A DNA stretch of 64,000 nt from Schaalia vaccimaxillae DSM 15804 (GTDB taxonomy: Bacteria; Actinomycetota; Actinomycetes; Actinomycetales; Actinomycetaceae): contig NZ_ATUX01000006.1 in the NCBI RefSeq assembly GCF_000420425.1, forward strand, positions 310,001 to 374,000, written 5' to 3'. Position numbers and translations under genes: made by a program. Below, piece by piece: positions 44,243 to 53,823 of this stretch. The notes below the pieces were generated by a model. It was not told the origin of the DNA. It saw nothing but the letters and a program-made list of their open reading frames with translations, and did not search any database. Within the stretch, counting starts at the first letter, position 1. Each line of letters opens with the position of its first letter.

Positions 44243-45871
44243 TCACCCCAGTCCCTGCAAAAGGGTTGGGCCGTGATGTCCGCCATCTCTGACTTCTAAA
44301 TCAACAACGGATGGGGCGTCAAAGCCCAAGAGTTGGCGCAGCGTGGCCGTCACTAAGGGCCCATCGCACTCGCGATTGAGCAGAATTTTGCAGCGTGTGG
44401 ACCCTGCCGCTCGAATCATGGCCACGGCTTGCGCCGTCACACTTTGATCAAGATCGTCTGGAATACGGGTGATAACGGAATCAGAAGTCGCCAAATGGGC
44501 GGTATCGCGCAGCATCGTCAGCATCGTGGCGGCCACCTCGCGGCCACCCGGTTGAGGAACGAAAAGAGGAGCACACGCTTGGCTCACGAGGAGCACGGAC
44601 AAGTCGTCAGTGGTCTCGGCGATGAGCAAACCTGGGTGGACTGACCCATCCTTGCCCGATACAGCAGGCACCATGGGGGCAACAACAGATGCCAGTTGTG
44701 CGGATGCTTCGTCACAGGGAGCGATCAGAGTAATGCCCGTCGAAGACGACGCCGCCGCTTGCCAAAGGCCCGGAGCGTCTTGGGGCTGAGGGTCATAGAA
44801 GACGATTGCTCCTGCGCGGGCCATATCTTCGATAATTCCGGGCGCCCGAGTGCAGGCAATAACCCTGGCTCTTTCGACGCGTCGCATGGGCCTACGTTGG
44901 AGCAAACGTATTCCTCTGTGGGTCAGTCCCTCATCAGCTAAGTCATCGACTCCAATTTGATCATCCGGCCTGGCGTCGGCCACTTGAAAACGAAGAGTCC
45001 TGCCAGTCCTGGGCAAAATAGCCAGTGGAGCCGCAGTATCAACGTGCAGGCGCCACTCCCCCAGGCCGAACAAATCAACGCGGCCAACATATGACAGGCG
45101 AGCACCGAGGGAGCACAGGTTCGCGACGAGTTCTGTCAAACCGTCACTACCTCCCTGCCAAATGATGTCGACGGTGAAGTCACGACCGGCTGGCGGGGTC
45201 TGAGGGGCGGGGGTGCCTGCCTCAGTCGTTTGCGCGAGGTCGGCAAGCATCTGAGCCAGAGATTCCAGCATTCCTGCGTCCTGTCGAATCGCGCAATCAA
45301 GGCAGGTTAGAACGAGGGCGAGGACGGCTCCTCCCGCGTCAATACGGCCAGTGTGTTCATTTGTCGCTTCAATGAGACCGACTTGGGCTTGACTAGAAAA
45401 GCGGGACACAACATCGGCTTCGTCGAGGAGGGTTTGTCCCATATCTGCAAGTTCGGTCCGTGCCGACGTCAACATTTCGTGCACGGCAGTGGAGGCATCA
45501 ATTCGGAAGAATTCGTCGGCGGCCGAGGCGCTGAGCATTCTGCGAATAGCGATTGGCGTGAGTTGCGCTGGCTCAGATTCGAGGGCGTGAGCCCAGGTTG
45601 CCATGAGCCCAGTTAAGAGGATTCCAACGTGTCCAACGCCCTGCCGTATCCCTGAGTCAACAGCAACGTCGAGTGCAGCAGCGAAGGAACTGCGCGGGTC
45701 CATAGACCGCAGTGACACCGCCATTGCTAACAGGGTGAGGTGAGCGTTCGATCCGGTGTCGCAATCGGAACCATTCCACCCATCCAAGTCATTGAGGAAG
45801 GGGGCAAGCCTGGAGGCTTCCTCGGCTGCAGCGTCCAACGCTGTCGCCAAAGTTGAGGCATTCAAGGACAT
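44243..45871 (-). CDS. DAK2-domain protein, FakA/YloV-like
   Basis: 542 residues from ATG 45871 (GGGGGAAC upstream). The N-terminal DAK2 domain (~1-200) has LNDLDGWNGSDCDTGSNAHLTL, the metal/nucleotide-binding DxDTGxN motif of FakA and dihydroxyacetone kinase, and the helix after GVGHVG. The C-terminal ~330 residues correspond to the middle and DegV-binding parts of YloV/FakA proteins but are divergent. FakA phosphorylates fatty acids bound to FakB; no fakB is in view. It lies upstream of recG as in many Gram-positives and is divergent from rpmB. Confidence 0.8.
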   Translation of the reverse strand: MSLNASTLATALDAAAEEASRLAPFLNDLDGWNGSDCDTGSNAHLTLLAMAVSLRSMDPRSSFAAALDVAVDSGIRQGVGHVGILLTGLMATWAHALESEPAQLTPIAIRRMLSASAADEFFRIDASTAVHEMLTSARTELADMGQTLLDEADVVSRFSSQAQVGLIEATNEHTGRIDAGGAVLALVLTCLDCAIRQDAGMLESLAQMLADLAQTTEAGTPAPQTPPAGRDFTVDIIWQGGSDGLTELVANLCSLGARLSYVGRVDLFGLGEWRLHVDTAAPLAILPRTGRTLRFQVADARPDDQIGVDDLADEGLTHRGIRLLQRRPMRRVERARVIACTRAPGIIEDMARAGAIVFYDPQPQDAPGLWQAAASSSTGITLIAPCDEASAQLASVVAPMVPAVSGKDGSVHPGLLIAETTDDLSVLLVSQACAPLFVPQPGGREVAATMLTMLRDTAHLATSDSVITRIPDDLDQSVTAQAVAMIRAAGSTRCKILLNRECDGPLVTATLRQLLGFDAPSVVDLEVRDGGHHGPTLLQGLG

Positions 45872-45965
45872 GTTTGTTCCCCCAGAGTCGAACACGGACG
45901 GTGACCTCATTGTGTCGTTGGCGTGTTCTGTGTGCGAATTGACACGCTTAAATGACACTTGTGAC

Positions 45966-45994
45966 TTGGAGTAGCAGGCGAATTTCCGTTACTC
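45966..45994 (+). promoter_or_regulatory. Candidate rpmB promoter
   Basis: TTGGAG, 17 bases, TTACTC. Reasonable sigma70-like spacing ~90 bases before the rpmB start, in a divergent intergenic region. Judged by eye only. Confidence 0.35.
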
Positions 45995-46081
45995 TTTCAT
46001 GGTTGCCTGCGGTGACATTCGCCGCTGCTAGACCGTCCCGCCTCCGGCGGGGAACGAAATTGCAAAACCGAGGAGATCATC

Positions 46082-46273
46082 GTGGCTGCCGTTTGTGACG
46101 TGTGCGGTAAGGGACCCGGCTTCGGCAAGAGCGTGTCGCACTCGCACGTGCGCACCAATCGCCGTTGGAATCCGAACATTCAGCGCGTTCGCGCCCTGGT
46201 CAAGGGCACCCCAAAGCGCCTGAATGTGTGCACCAAGTGCTTGAAGTCTGACAAGGTCGTTCGCGCGATCTGA
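46082..46273 (+). CDS. rpmB: 50S ribosomal protein L28
   Basis: 63 residues. [21 protein letters not shown] and [10 protein letters not shown] are L28 signatures; with C-x2-C at the N-terminus and a second cysteine pair reduced to CTKC, it resembles the zinc-binding (C+) form. GTG start at 46082 with GAGGAGA upstream. Single gene, plus strand, followed by two hairpins. Confidence 0.96.
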   Translation: MAAVCDVCGKGPGFGKSVSHSHVRTNRRWNPNIQRVRALVKGTPKRLNVCTKCLKSDKVVRAI

Positions 46274-46274
46274 T

Positions 46275-46334
46275 TCTTTTCCTCTCTGGGAAAAGAATAT
46301 GGGGGAGGCCCGCCGAAAGGCGGGCCTCCCCCAT
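46275..46334 (+). terminator. Double hairpin terminator after rpmB
   Basis: First ATTCTTTTCC/GGAAAAGAAT (about 46274-46298), then a perfect 16-bp stem ATGGGGGAGGCCCGCC with GAAA loop (46299-46334). No long U-run follows the second. The next 240 bases (46,335-46,574) up to the thiL stop show no gene or clear structure. Confidence 0.85.
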
Positions 46335-46574
46335 TGTGCGTGATTCTTCGTCACCACATGGATATTTCAAGATTAAAGATGGTTCTGCTCTCTTCCTGGG
46401 TTTTCCCTTACTCAGGAGTATTGACGCAGATCCACCTAGCGGCGTGACTGTAGGACCAATACGGTGCTCTGGTTCGCCATGGGGCAATTACTGGTTGGGT
46501 GCACACTGTTAGTGGCAGGCTCGCAGAGTAACTACTAAAGAGGCGCCTAGACGCTTTCTACGATGAGGGACCAC

Positions 46575-47558
46575 TCAATTTTGAAAATGATCCCAGCCGC
46601 CACGAACCTCTACACCATCAAGCAATAGAGCGGGAGACTCCCCCTCGTTACAGGCTCGGATCTTGCCAAGCGGATGGAACCCCTCGGGCAGGGCAATATC
46701 CGGCGGGAAAGCAGCAAGCATCCCGTGATCTTCTCCCCCGCCCAACACCCAACTCATCGGATCCTTGCCGCACACCTTCGCCATGTGAGCTAAAGGAGCC
46801 GCATGCTTTTCGAGCTCGGATCGGTCCAACTCGATGACCACTTTCGAGGCGCGGGCCATGCGGCCGCCGTCCATCGCAATGCCATCCGATAGGTCCATCA
46901 TTGCAGTGGCTCCAGCCTTTGCCGCCGCAGGCCCCGTCTCTAAGGGAGGGACGGGAGCTCGATAGACGTTGAGTGCCTCAGCAAACTCCCCCATGCCTTC
47001 GTCATCGCGAATCTTGGGATCGACGTGCCCACCAAGGAGCAGCTCCAAGCCCGCGTTAGAAAGACCATGTTTGCCAGATGCCGCGAGTACATCGCCTGGA
47101 CGGGCGCCCGCACGAACCACCGGCTCGCCCTCGCAATAACCAAAGGCAGTAACCGACAGCACCATCTTCTCACCAGCGGATAGATCGCCCCCCACCACGC
47201 CGGCTCCGGCCTGACGCGCCCTGTCAGCAATACCCTGGACAACACCCATCAGCCACTCGACCTCGGTGTCGGCCGTCACAGCTAGAGTCACAACCAGGCC
47301 CGAAGTCCTTCCTCCCATGCCAGCAATGTCGGAAAGGTTTTGAGCAGCGATACGTGCGCCAATTTGCTCAGGATCAGACCAGTAGCGGTGAAAGTGTTCG
47401 TCTTCGACGATGACGTCGGTGGTGACAATGAAATTACCTTCGGGTGCGGCAATCTGAGCGCAGTCGTCTCCGATGCCGATCATTGTGCGGTCGCCCTCGG
47501 GCAAGATTTCTTCAAAACGGGCGACGAGCTCGCCCTCGTTCAATTCTTTGATGAGCAT
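46575..47558 (-). CDS. thiL: Thiamine-monophosphate kinase
   Basis: 327 residues of the ThiL/PurM fold: IGIGDDCAQI, VTTDVIVEDEHFHRYWSDPEQIGARIAAQNLSDIAGMG and GGDLSAG bind Mg-ATP and TMP; MMDLSDGIAMD follows. It makes thiamine diphosphate from TMP. No other thiamine gene is near. Confidence 0.95.
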   Translation of the reverse strand: MLIKELNEGELVARFEEILPEGDRTMIGIGDDCAQIAAPEGNFIVTTDVIVEDEHFHRYWSDPEQIGARIAAQNLSDIAGMGGRTSGLVVTLAVTADTEVEWLMGVVQGIADRARQAGAGVVGGDLSAGEKMVLSVTAFGYCEGEPVVRAGARPGDVLAASGKHGLSNAGLELLLGGHVDPKIRDDEGMGEFAEALNVYRAPVPPLETGPAAAKAGATAMMDLSDGIAMDGGRMARASKVVIELDRSELEKHAAPLAHMAKVCGKDPMSWVLGGGEDHGMLAAFPPDIALPEGFHPLGKIRACNEGESPALLLDGVEVRGGWDHFQN

Positions 47559-47631
47559 GCAGTCAGGCTATCGAAGAATGGCAGAACGTAGGTGCGCGCC
47601 ACTATGGACATCCGAAAAGGCAGAAAAGACG

Positions 47632-48477
47632 CTATCTCAGCCGGACACACTGCGAGGCAAACAGACACATCGCAGCAGCCGAGGCTACGTTGAGGGACTC
47701 AGCGTCTCCGCTCATTGGAATAGACACGAGCAGGTCGCAAGCGTCCATTTCCTCGACTGAAAGGCCCTTCGCTTCATTGCCAAAGACCCACGTATGAGTG
47801 ACATCCAGAGCGCTGGCACGCCCAGAAAAAGATTCAGCAAGAAGATCGGTCAGGACCACCGTACCCTCACCACCGCTAGTACCGAGCAGGACCGAGCCCC
47901 ACTGGCGTTGGAGCGCCACGGCCTCGTCCATAGATTGCTCCGTAACAATGGGCAGATGGAAGACGGAGCCAGCTGAGGCACGCACGACCTTCGGATTACG
48001 CACATCAACTGTGCCAGCAACGGTAATAACGGCGCACGCCCCCATTGCGTCGGCGGTGCGAATAATCGTGCCAACATTGCCGGGGTCACGTCCTTGAGCA
48101 AGCATGACGATCGTCGAACCTTCGGCGGGCGCGTCGGCAGAAGAAGTGATGGCCTCTTTCTTGGCCACCGCAATCATTCCTTGCGCATCGGCGCTCATCG
48201 CACGAGAAACCTCGGCACTAACCTCGTGAACCCACCGTGTGCTGCGGTGCGCCTCGTCAGCAATCTCAGGGTGTAGGTCTGCGGCGGCTGCCGTCATATA
48301 CACGTCCTGGACGGCGGAACTGCGGTGGCGGAGAAGTTCGCGTACAGCCTGCGGGCCTTCAACCAGCATGAGTCCTGAACGCGAACGCGCCGAGCGCCCG
48401 ACCAGTCCAGCGACTTTGCGCACTCTATCTGAATGCGGATTGTCGAGGACGGGCGGGCGCCCAGCGAAAGTGTTCAC
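47632..48477 (-). CDS. TrmH/SpoU-family RNA methyltransferase
   Basis: 281 residues from GTG 48477, 7 bases after rplT; the longer frame lies inside rplT. An N-terminal substrate-binding domain (SDRVRKVAGLVGRSARSRSGLMLVEGPQAVRELL) is followed by the knotted SPOUT domain: DPGNVGTIIRTADAMG (motif 1), VFGNEAKGLS (motif 2), IPMSGDAESLNVASAAAMCLF (motif 3). It most likely 2'-O-methylates 23S rRNA, as expected for its position after rplT, but the exact nucleotide cannot be read from sequence. Confidence 0.9.
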   Translation of the reverse strand: MNTFAGRPPVLDNPHSDRVRKVAGLVGRSARSRSGLMLVEGPQAVRELLRHRSSAVQDVYMTAAAADLHPEIADEAHRSTRWVHEVSAEVSRAMSADAQGMIAVAKKEAITSSADAPAEGSTIVMLAQGRDPGNVGTIIRTADAMGACAVITVAGTVDVRNPKVVRASAGSVFHLPIVTEQSMDEAVALQRQWGSVLLGTSGGEGTVVLTDLLAESFSGRASALDVTHTWVFGNEAKGLSVEEMDACDLLVSIPMSGDAESLNVASAAAMCLFASQCVRLR

Positions 48478-48484
48478 CTGGAGG

Positions 48485-48865
48485 TCAGGCCTTGGGGGCG
48501 TTGACGTCGGCAGGCAGAGCGTCCTTGGCGACCTGGACGAGGGCGTTGAACGCGTTAATGTCGTTGACGGCCAGTTCGGCCAACATACGACGGTCGACCT
48601 CGACGCCAGCAAGGCCGAGACCCTGGATCAGGCGATTGTAGGTCAGACCCTGAGCGCGGGAAGCAGCATTGATGCGCTGGATCCACAGGCGACGGAAATC
48701 GCCCTTGCGAGCCTTGCGGTCACGGTACGAGTAGACGAAGGAGTGAGTGACCTGCTCCTTGGCCTTGCGGTACATGCGCGAGCGCTGGCCGCGATAGCCG
48801 GAGGCCTGCTCGAGGACTGTGCGACGCTTCTTCTTGGCGTTAACAGAACGCTTGACACGTGCCAT
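48485..48865 (-). CDS. rplT: 50S ribosomal protein L20
   Basis: 126 residues. [37 protein letters not shown] is the classic L20 N-terminus, and [20 protein letters not shown] the globular part. Third gene of infC-rpmI-rplT. Confidence 0.97.
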   Translation of the reverse strand: MARVKRSVNAKKKRRTVLEQASGYRGQRSRMYRKAKEQVTHSFVYSYRDRKARKGDFRRLWIQRINAASRAQGLTYNRLIQGLGLAGVEVDRRMLAELAVNDINAFNALVQVAKDALPADVNAPKA

Positions 48866-48894
48866 ATCTGTTCATATCTCCTAATTCGAGCCGG

Positions 48895-49089
48895 TCACTT
48901 GCCGAGAAGGCGCTTGACGCGCTTGACATCAGCGTTGGCCAGAACCTGGTCGCTGGCCAGACGGCGGGTCTTGCGGGAGGACTTGTGCTCCAGCAGGTGG
49001 CGGGCGCCAGCCTGCTCGCGCATGATCTTGCCCGAGCCGGTCACGCGGAAGCGCTTCTTGGCACCGGAGTGGGTCTTATTCTTCGGCAT
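48895..49089 (-). CDS. rpmI: 50S ribosomal protein L35
   Basis: 64 residues. [37 protein letters not shown] is L35. It lies between infC and rplT with 29-45-base spacers and GAAGAAGGATAAAGAG upstream. Confidence 0.97.
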   Translation of the reverse strand: MPKNKTHSGAKKRFRVTGSGKIMREQAGARHLLEHKSSRKTRRLASDQVLANADVKRVKRLLGK

Positions 49090-49134
49090 CTCTCTTTATC
49101 CTTCTTCTTCGGCAGCGGCTTGAAGCTGCTGTCT

Positions 49135-49773
49135 TCAGTCGTTATCCGTGGCGGCGTCGCCCGCTGCGCGGGACTGGCCCTTGCTGGCGCGTTCGGCGCG
49201 CTTGTCGCGACGTTCAGCGCGCTCGGCTTCGCGGCGCTTGCGCTGTTCATTAACGGCGTCGGCCTTGCGCTTGGTGGGCGCGAGCACCATCGTCATGTTT
49301 CGTCCATCCTGACGAGGCATGGACTCAACGATGGCGAGATCTCCGATCTCTTCCGCCAGACGCTGCAGGAGTCGCACGCCCGCTTCTGGGCGGGACTGTT
49401 CACGTCCGCGGAACATGATCATGACCTTGACCTTGTCGCCAGCTGATAGGAAGCGCTCAACGTGGCCCTTCTTGACGCCGAAATCATGGTCGTCAATCTT
49501 GAGCCTGAAGCGAATTTCCTTGAGCTGTGTATTCGCCTGGTTACGGCGGGCGTCACGAGCCTTCTGAGCGGCTTCGTACTTGAACTTGCCGTAATCCATG
49601 AGCTTGGCAACCGGCGGCTTGGCGTCGGGCGCAACCTCGACCAGGTCCAGACCGGCTTCTTCGGCCAGTCGCAGGGCGTCTTCAACACGAACGACACCGA
49701 CCTGTTCCCCTCCGGGTCCAACGAGGCGAACCTCGGGGACACGGATTCGCTCGTTGATGCGAGTCTCGCTGAT
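49135..49773 (-). CDS. infC: Translation initiation factor IF-3, ATC start
   Basis: 212 residues. The ATG at 49599 lies inside the linker ([10 protein letters not shown]); the conserved N-terminal domain is encoded upstream in the same frame: [17 protein letters not shown], then [12 protein letters not shown]. The first possible codon with a ribosome-binding site (AAGGAG, 6 bases before) is ATC at 49773-49771. Between it and an in-frame TAA 54 bases upstream there is no ATG, GTG or TTG. IF3 discriminates against such starts, giving the autoregulation known from the AUU-started E. coli gene. The C-terminal tail is Arg/Glu-rich. Followed by rpmI and rplT. Confidence 0.93.
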   Translation of the reverse strand: MSETRINERIRVPEVRLVGPGGEQVGVVRVEDALRLAEEAGLDLVEVAPDAKPPVAKLMDYGKFKYEAAQKARDARRNQANTQLKEIRFRLKIDDHDFGVKKGHVERFLSAGDKVKVMIMFRGREQSRPEAGVRLLQRLAEEIGDLAIVESMPRQDGRNMTMVLAPTKRKADAVNEQRKRREAERAERRDKRAERASKGQSRAAGDAATDND

Positions 49774-49810
49774 GAGTGGCTCCTTCCACAGAAACTTCGG
49801 CAGGGCAACG

Positions 49811-49843
49811 AAAAACCTCCGTTACGCCTGATGCGCACGGAGG
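49811..49843 (-). terminator. Intrinsic terminator in infC leader, candidate attenuator
   Basis: On the minus strand CCTCCGT and ACGGAGG form the stem, followed by TTTTTCG, ending ~37 bases before the infC start. A terminator inside the leader of a ribosomal operon implies transcription attenuation. The upstream leader (about 49,844-50,020) has further G+C-rich hairpins. Confidence 0.75.
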
Positions 49844-50099
49844 CTCATGTTGCGGTCAGCACACGGGTGTGCTAACCGTTTGAACCCGATCCCCTCATCA
49901 TGTCTTTCGACTGACAACCGCTGCATTTTCAACGCTGCGGCGGACACCCAGGTGGGAGAGACTCCGCTTGCACTCCGGACTTTCGCCCGGACGGTCACAT
50001 TAAGACTAACAGGAATGGGCAACTTACGGCCAATTCACTGGCTTTCTAGGCCAGTGGATCGCCTCACAAGCGAGATATTGGAATCTGCTTTGGTAACTC

Positions 50100-50213
50100 A
50101 CCCGCAAAATCAGACACAGTCGTATCCACCAAACTAGTTACGGCTACGTAATCATGCGGATTCCGAGGCTTTACTCGGCTCGCTATTCCACGACTGTGTC
50201 TATTTTTGCGGGT
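50100..50213. repeat. 24-bp terminal inverted repeats enclosing 66 bp
   Basis: The arms 50100-50123 and 50190-50213 are complementary at 22 of 24 positions (ACCCGCAAAA...AGACACAGTCGT). The inner 66 bases hold smaller palindromes (CCGAGgctttaCTCGG) and no gene. It lies just beyond the stop of the SseB-like gene. It may be a miniature transposable element or a large terminator/processing hairpin. Confidence 0.75.
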
Positions 50214-50223
50214 TCCTTACGCC

Positions 50224-50997
50224 TTAGGCCCGCACGGGGGCCAACTCCACCCGGTCGGCGGCTGCGATTAAGCGTTTTGAAGAACCAACTGCACGTAAAG
50301 CGGCCTCCACACGTGCCCGCATGGCGACAGCATCGCCAGAAATGTCAACCAAGAGTTCAACTCGGAACAGGCCATCACCCGCGTACATCACGCGCACATC
50401 AGCGATAGGACCCTCCTGGCCAGCACCCGCCAGGGATCGTAGCTCTTCAATAAGCTCGTGATCCTTCCACGCCGGTAACCACTCGTCCCCCTGGGAAAGG
50501 GCGGCCACAGCCGGCCTGGGCAACACGACCGCCGCCCCACCCGGATCCATGACAATCCTCCCACCGGTTTCAACTAGCGCCGACAGCCCAATCGTGCGAA
50601 AGTCCAGGGCCATCGGGCGATCTCCAGGGCGATCCGCGCCAAGTGTTTGGGCTGATGAATACACCGCGAGCGCCTCACCAGCCGGAGTTTCTACCCGCAC
50701 AAAGTCCACAGGATTGTGCCCCTCGGGACTCTCCCCCGCATGAATTCCTGTTTCACGTGGATCGGGTTCAACATCGATAGGGACGATCACCCGTTCGAAC
50801 ACGAGGGCTTCAACGAGCGCCTCCAAACGAGCAGCACCATTGTCCTCATCAGCAGGAATCAGCAGTGCCGAGCTTGTTCGCGGTAATGCTTGCCCAACGT
50901 CTTGGCGGTCATGGGTCATCATTGCAAGGCGCTGAGCCAACCGGTTCTTTTGTTCCTGCGACAATTCAGGAACAGGGCGGTGCTCCTGCGAGGTCAC
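50224..50997 (-). CDS. SseB-family protein
   Basis: 257 residues with the SseB-like alpha/beta fold common in actinobacteria: a disordered N-terminus, [30 protein letters not shown], and a C-terminal domain ([37 protein letters not shown]). Name derives from the Salmonella serine-sensitivity protein; molecular role is unknown. ATGA overlap with hisA/priA makes it the last gene of the his operon. Confidence 0.75.
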   Translation of the reverse strand: MTSQEHRPVPELSQEQKNRLAQRLAMMTHDRQDVGQALPRTSSALLIPADEDNGAARLEALVEALVFERVIVPIDVEPDPRETGIHAGESPEGHNPVDFVRVETPAGEALAVYSSAQTLGADRPGDRPMALDFRTIGLSALVETGGRIVMDPGGAAVVLPRPAVAALSQGDEWLPAWKDHELIEELRSLAGAGQEGPIADVRVMYAGDGLFRVELLVDISGDAVAMRARVEAALRAVGSSKRLIAAADRVELAPVRA

Positions 50998-51731
50998 AGC
51001 GCTCCCCCAGCGGCCACGTCCAAAGCCTGCTCCAAGGTGAATTGCCCGGCGTAGAGGGCCTTACCAACGATGGCGCCTTCAACGCCCACTGGCACCAAGG
51101 CGCGTAGCGCTGCGATGTCTTCAAGGCTGGACACCCCGCCGGATGCAACAACGGGTGCGTCCGTAGCTTCGCATACGCGGCGCAAAAGCTCAGTGTTTGG
51201 TCCGGACAGCATGCCGTCGCGCGCAACATCTGTGACGACGTAACGTGAGCAACCGGCAGCGTCAAGGCGCTCGATCGTCTCAAACAGATTGCCGCCGTCT
51301 CGCGTCCACCCCCTGGCTGACAGGGTTTCTCCACGAACATCAAGGCCCACAGCAATACGGTCACCGAACTCGGCGATAACGCGTTCGGTCCACTCCGGGT
51401 CTTCAAGGGCTGCGGTTCCCAGGTTGACTCGCCGGGCACCCGCGTCCAGGGCGCGGCGCAGCGACTCGTCATCACGGATTCCACCCGACAGCTCGACATT
51501 AATGGGAAGCTCACGGGTGATGTCTGCCAGCAACGGCGCATTTGAGCCCCGCCCGAATGCAGCATCGAGGTCAACCAAGTGCAGCCACTGAGCCCCGGCC
51601 TCGACAAAACTACGCGCGGCTTCGAGAGGATGTCCGTAGTTGGTTTCGGTTCCGGCCTCGCCCTGGGTCAGGCGAACGGCTTGGCCGTCGACAACGTCGA
51701 CTGCGGGCAGGAGGATCAGGTTGGCGGACAT
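50994..51731 (-). CDS. priA: Phosphoribosyl isomerase A (HisA/PriA)
   Basis: 245 residues, (beta/alpha)8 barrel. [18 protein letters not shown] carries the catalytic Asp; [17 protein letters not shown] and [16 protein letters not shown] (second catalytic Asp) follow. In actinobacteria this enzyme usually serves both histidine (HisA) and tryptophan (TrpF) pathways; that dual role is inferred from lineage. It is followed by the SseB-like gene with ATGA overlap. Confidence 0.93.
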   Translation of the reverse strand: MSANLILLPAVDVVDGQAVRLTQGEAGTETNYGHPLEAARSFVEAGAQWLHLVDLDAAFGRGSNAPLLADITRELPINVELSGGIRDDESLRRALDAGARRVNLGTAALEDPEWTERVIAEFGDRIAVGLDVRGETLSARGWTRDGGNLFETIERLDAAGCSRYVVTDVARDGMLSGPNTELLRRVCEATDAPVVASGGVSSLEDIAALRALVPVGVEGAIVGKALYAGQFTLEQALDVAAGGAL

Positions 51732-51798
51732 GGGGTCCTTTCGCTTGAGTTGAGTCGGTGGCGTTTCAGGCCGAGTGCCGCCTCTGCGGCGGCGGTAG

Positions 51799-52434
51799 TT
51801 ATAGGCTGGCGAGCCAGTTTTTCAGGAGAGTGAGTCCTGCTTCTCCAGATTTTTCCGGGTGAAACTGGGTGCCTGTTAAGGCTCCATTTTCGACGGCTGC
51901 AACAAAACGGGAGTTTCCGTGGCGAGCCCAGGATGTTAGTGGCGGCGCAGTGGGGCCAGGCCCGAGGAGTTCGGCCGGATCTTGGGTGGCCGCGTAGGAG
52001 TGAACAAAGTAGAAGCGTTGATCTTCCACTCCCTTGAACAGGTCGGAGCCTGCTCCCACTTCAACCTTGGACCATCCCATGTGCGGGACAACCGGCGCGT
52101 CGAGCTCGTCAACTGTGCCAGGCCATTGCCCTAAACCCTCGTGTTCGCCTTTTTCGACGGAGCGTTCGAACATGATTTGAAGGCCGACGCACACTCCCAT
52201 CACGGGGCGCCCGCCAGCTAAGCGTTGATCAATGAGGGACGCCCCATCAACCTGGGCAAGCTGATCCATAACCGCTTTGAAGGCCCCGACGCCGGGGACA
52301 AAAAGCCCCTCTGCTTCTAAGGCTTTGTTGCGATCCGCGGTCAATTCGACCTCGCCGCCGGCAGCTTCTAGAGCGCGTACCGCCGAACGAACATTGCCTG
52401 ATCCGTATTCGAGCACCACAACCTTAGGAGCCAT
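51799..52434 (-). CDS. hisH: Imidazole glycerol phosphate synthase glutaminase subunit
   Basis: 211 residues, class I glutamine amidotransferase. [12 protein letters not shown] forms the oxyanion strand, [14 protein letters not shown] holds the nucleophile Cys, and [13 protein letters not shown] the His-Glu pair. Supplies ammonia to HisF, which is not in this window. It lies 3 bases after the hypothetical gene. Confidence 0.95.
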   Translation of the reverse strand: MAPKVVVLEYGSGNVRSAVRALEAAGGEVELTADRNKALEAEGLFVPGVGAFKAVMDQLAQVDGASLIDQRLAGGRPVMGVCVGLQIMFERSVEKGEHEGLGQWPGTVDELDAPVVPHMGWSKVEVGAGSDLFKGVEDQRFYFVHSYAATQDPAELLGPGPTAPPLTSWARHGNSRFVAAVENGALTGTQFHPEKSGEAGLTLLKNWLASL

Positions 52435-52437
52435 CTT

Positions 52438-53208
52438 TTACTTCCTCCTCATGAACCAGCCGAATGGTCCGCCAGGTTTGCGGCGGATCCCGTCAGCGGA
52501 TACGGAATCGTCATAGTCTGCGGGCGTGGTGCGTCCCAGCAGCAGGTCTTCGGTGGCCTGAGGCATTGATCCGAGCAGCAGACCCGCAGGGATCGGTTCC
52601 TCGGGTTCACCGCTGACATAGCGTTGAGCGGTGATCTTGCCGGACACTCCCGGTTCGACGCCCTCGCCCTCGACCAGCCAACTCATGAGCGCGACGGCAC
52701 CGTACTTTGATAGGCGCGACACAACGCGGGCCACGCGGTCCACAGCGTCTGGCATTGGGCGTACGTCAGCAAGGAGTTCTTCGAGGGAGTCCTCGTCGGT
52801 GGGAACGGTTTCGACGCGCAGCCACACGCCGGTCCACGGCTTGAGGCGGACGACAGACTCGCGGATTCCGGTCAGTCCAAGCAGAGAGTGCAGTGCCTCG
52901 GGCGAAGAAATGGGCGCGAGAACGAGGGCGACCGACAGTCTTCCACCTTCCAGGTGAAGGGACTCATCAACCGCAATATCGTCAGCTGACTGCGACCTAG
53001 CGGCCTGTTCAAGCTGGGCAAGTTCAGCTTCGAGGTCGCCCATGTCAGCTGCTTCATGTTCAGATGCTGTGCCTTCTGACGGCAACTCAACACCTGCGGT
53101 CTTGTCCTCGTCTACCGCGGCAGTGTCTGCGCCCGCCTCCACGTCCAAGCCCGCAACAAGGTCACGGAACTGGGCGTCAATATCCTCAGGTTCAGGTGTT
53201 GTGGACAT
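52438..53208 (-). CDS. Conserved hypothetical protein within the his operon
   Basis: 256 residues. The first ~95 are acidic and probably disordered with a short coiled coil (DLEAELAQLEQAAR). The rest is a compact alpha/beta domain (LSVALVLAPISSPEALHSLLGLTGIRESVVRLKPWTGVWLRVE, then a Gly/Pro-rich end GGPFGWFMRRK). No signal peptide or membrane segment. I do not recognise the family. Tight spacing (6 bases to hisB, 3 to hisH) shows co-transcription with histidine genes but does not prove a role there. Confidence 0.7.
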   Translation of the reverse strand: MSTTPEPEDIDAQFRDLVAGLDVEAGADTAAVDEDKTAGVELPSEGTASEHEAADMGDLEAELAQLEQAARSQSADDIAVDESLHLEGGRLSVALVLAPISSPEALHSLLGLTGIRESVVRLKPWTGVWLRVETVPTDEDSLEELLADVRPMPDAVDRVARVVSRLSKYGAVALMSWLVEGEGVEPGVSGKITAQRYVSGEPEEPIPAGLLLGSMPQATEDLLLGRTTPADYDDSVSADGIRRKPGGPFGWFMRRK

Positions 53209-53214
53209 AGCGAT

Positions 53215-53823
53215 TCAGAGAGCACCCTTAGTCGACGGGATACCTTCAACGCGCGGGTCGGGTTCGACGGCGAAACGCAGAGCCCGCGCCAGGGCCTTGA
53301 ATTGGGCTTCAACAATATGGTGAGGATCGCGTCCGGCCAGAACTTGCATGTGCAAGCAGATGCCCGAATTGAAGGTCAGGGACTCGAACACGTGGCGTGT
53401 CATTGAGCCGGTGAAGTGGCCTCCGATGAGATGGAATTCTTGGCCGGCAGGCTCGCCCTCGTGAACAATGTATGGACGTCCCGCCACGTCAACAACGGCG
53501 CGGGCCAGCGCCTCATCGAGCGGAACAGTGGCGTCGGCGAAACGGCGGATGCCCGCTTTATCACCCAGCGCCTGCTTCAGGGCCAGCCCCAAGCAAATCG
53601 CGGTGTCTTCGACAGTGTGGTGGACGTCGATGTCAATGTCACCCTCGGCTCGCACCGTCAAGTCCATGAGGGAATGCTTACCCAAAGCCGTGAGCATGTG
53701 ATCGTAGAAGGGCACGGTTGTGGAAATGTCGGTGCGCCCAGTGCCATCCAAGTTCATTTCAACGTGGATCTGCGACTCGGAGGTCACGCGATCAATCACT
53801 GCAATGCGCGGTGCTGTACTCAT
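53215..53823 (-). CDS. hisB: Imidazoleglycerol-phosphate dehydratase
   Basis: 202 residues, monofunctional. [19 protein letters not shown] and [14 protein letters not shown] supply metal-binding His/Glu; the second repeat has [19 protein letters not shown] and [17 protein letters not shown]. Manganese enzyme of histidine synthesis. Start overlaps the hisC stop by one base. Confidence 0.96.
   Translation of the reverse strand: MSTAPRIAVIDRVTSESQIHVEMNLDGTGRTDISTTVPFYDHMLTALGKHSLMDLTVRAEGDIDIDVHHTVEDTAICLGLALKQALGDKAGIRRFADATVPLDEALARAVVDVAGRPYIVHEGEPAGQEFHLIGGHFTGSMTRHVFESLTFNSGICLHMQVLAGRDPHHIVEAQFKALARALRFAVEPDPRVEGIPSTKGAL

Noticed and set aside
46200-46487. Minus-strand frame over rpmB terminator as a gene
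   Set aside because: It is antisense to rpmB and its hairpin, with no ribosome-binding site or recognisable protein features.
49135-49599. infC starting at ATG 49599
   Set aside because: It would delete the conserved N-terminal domain that is encoded in the same frame upstream.
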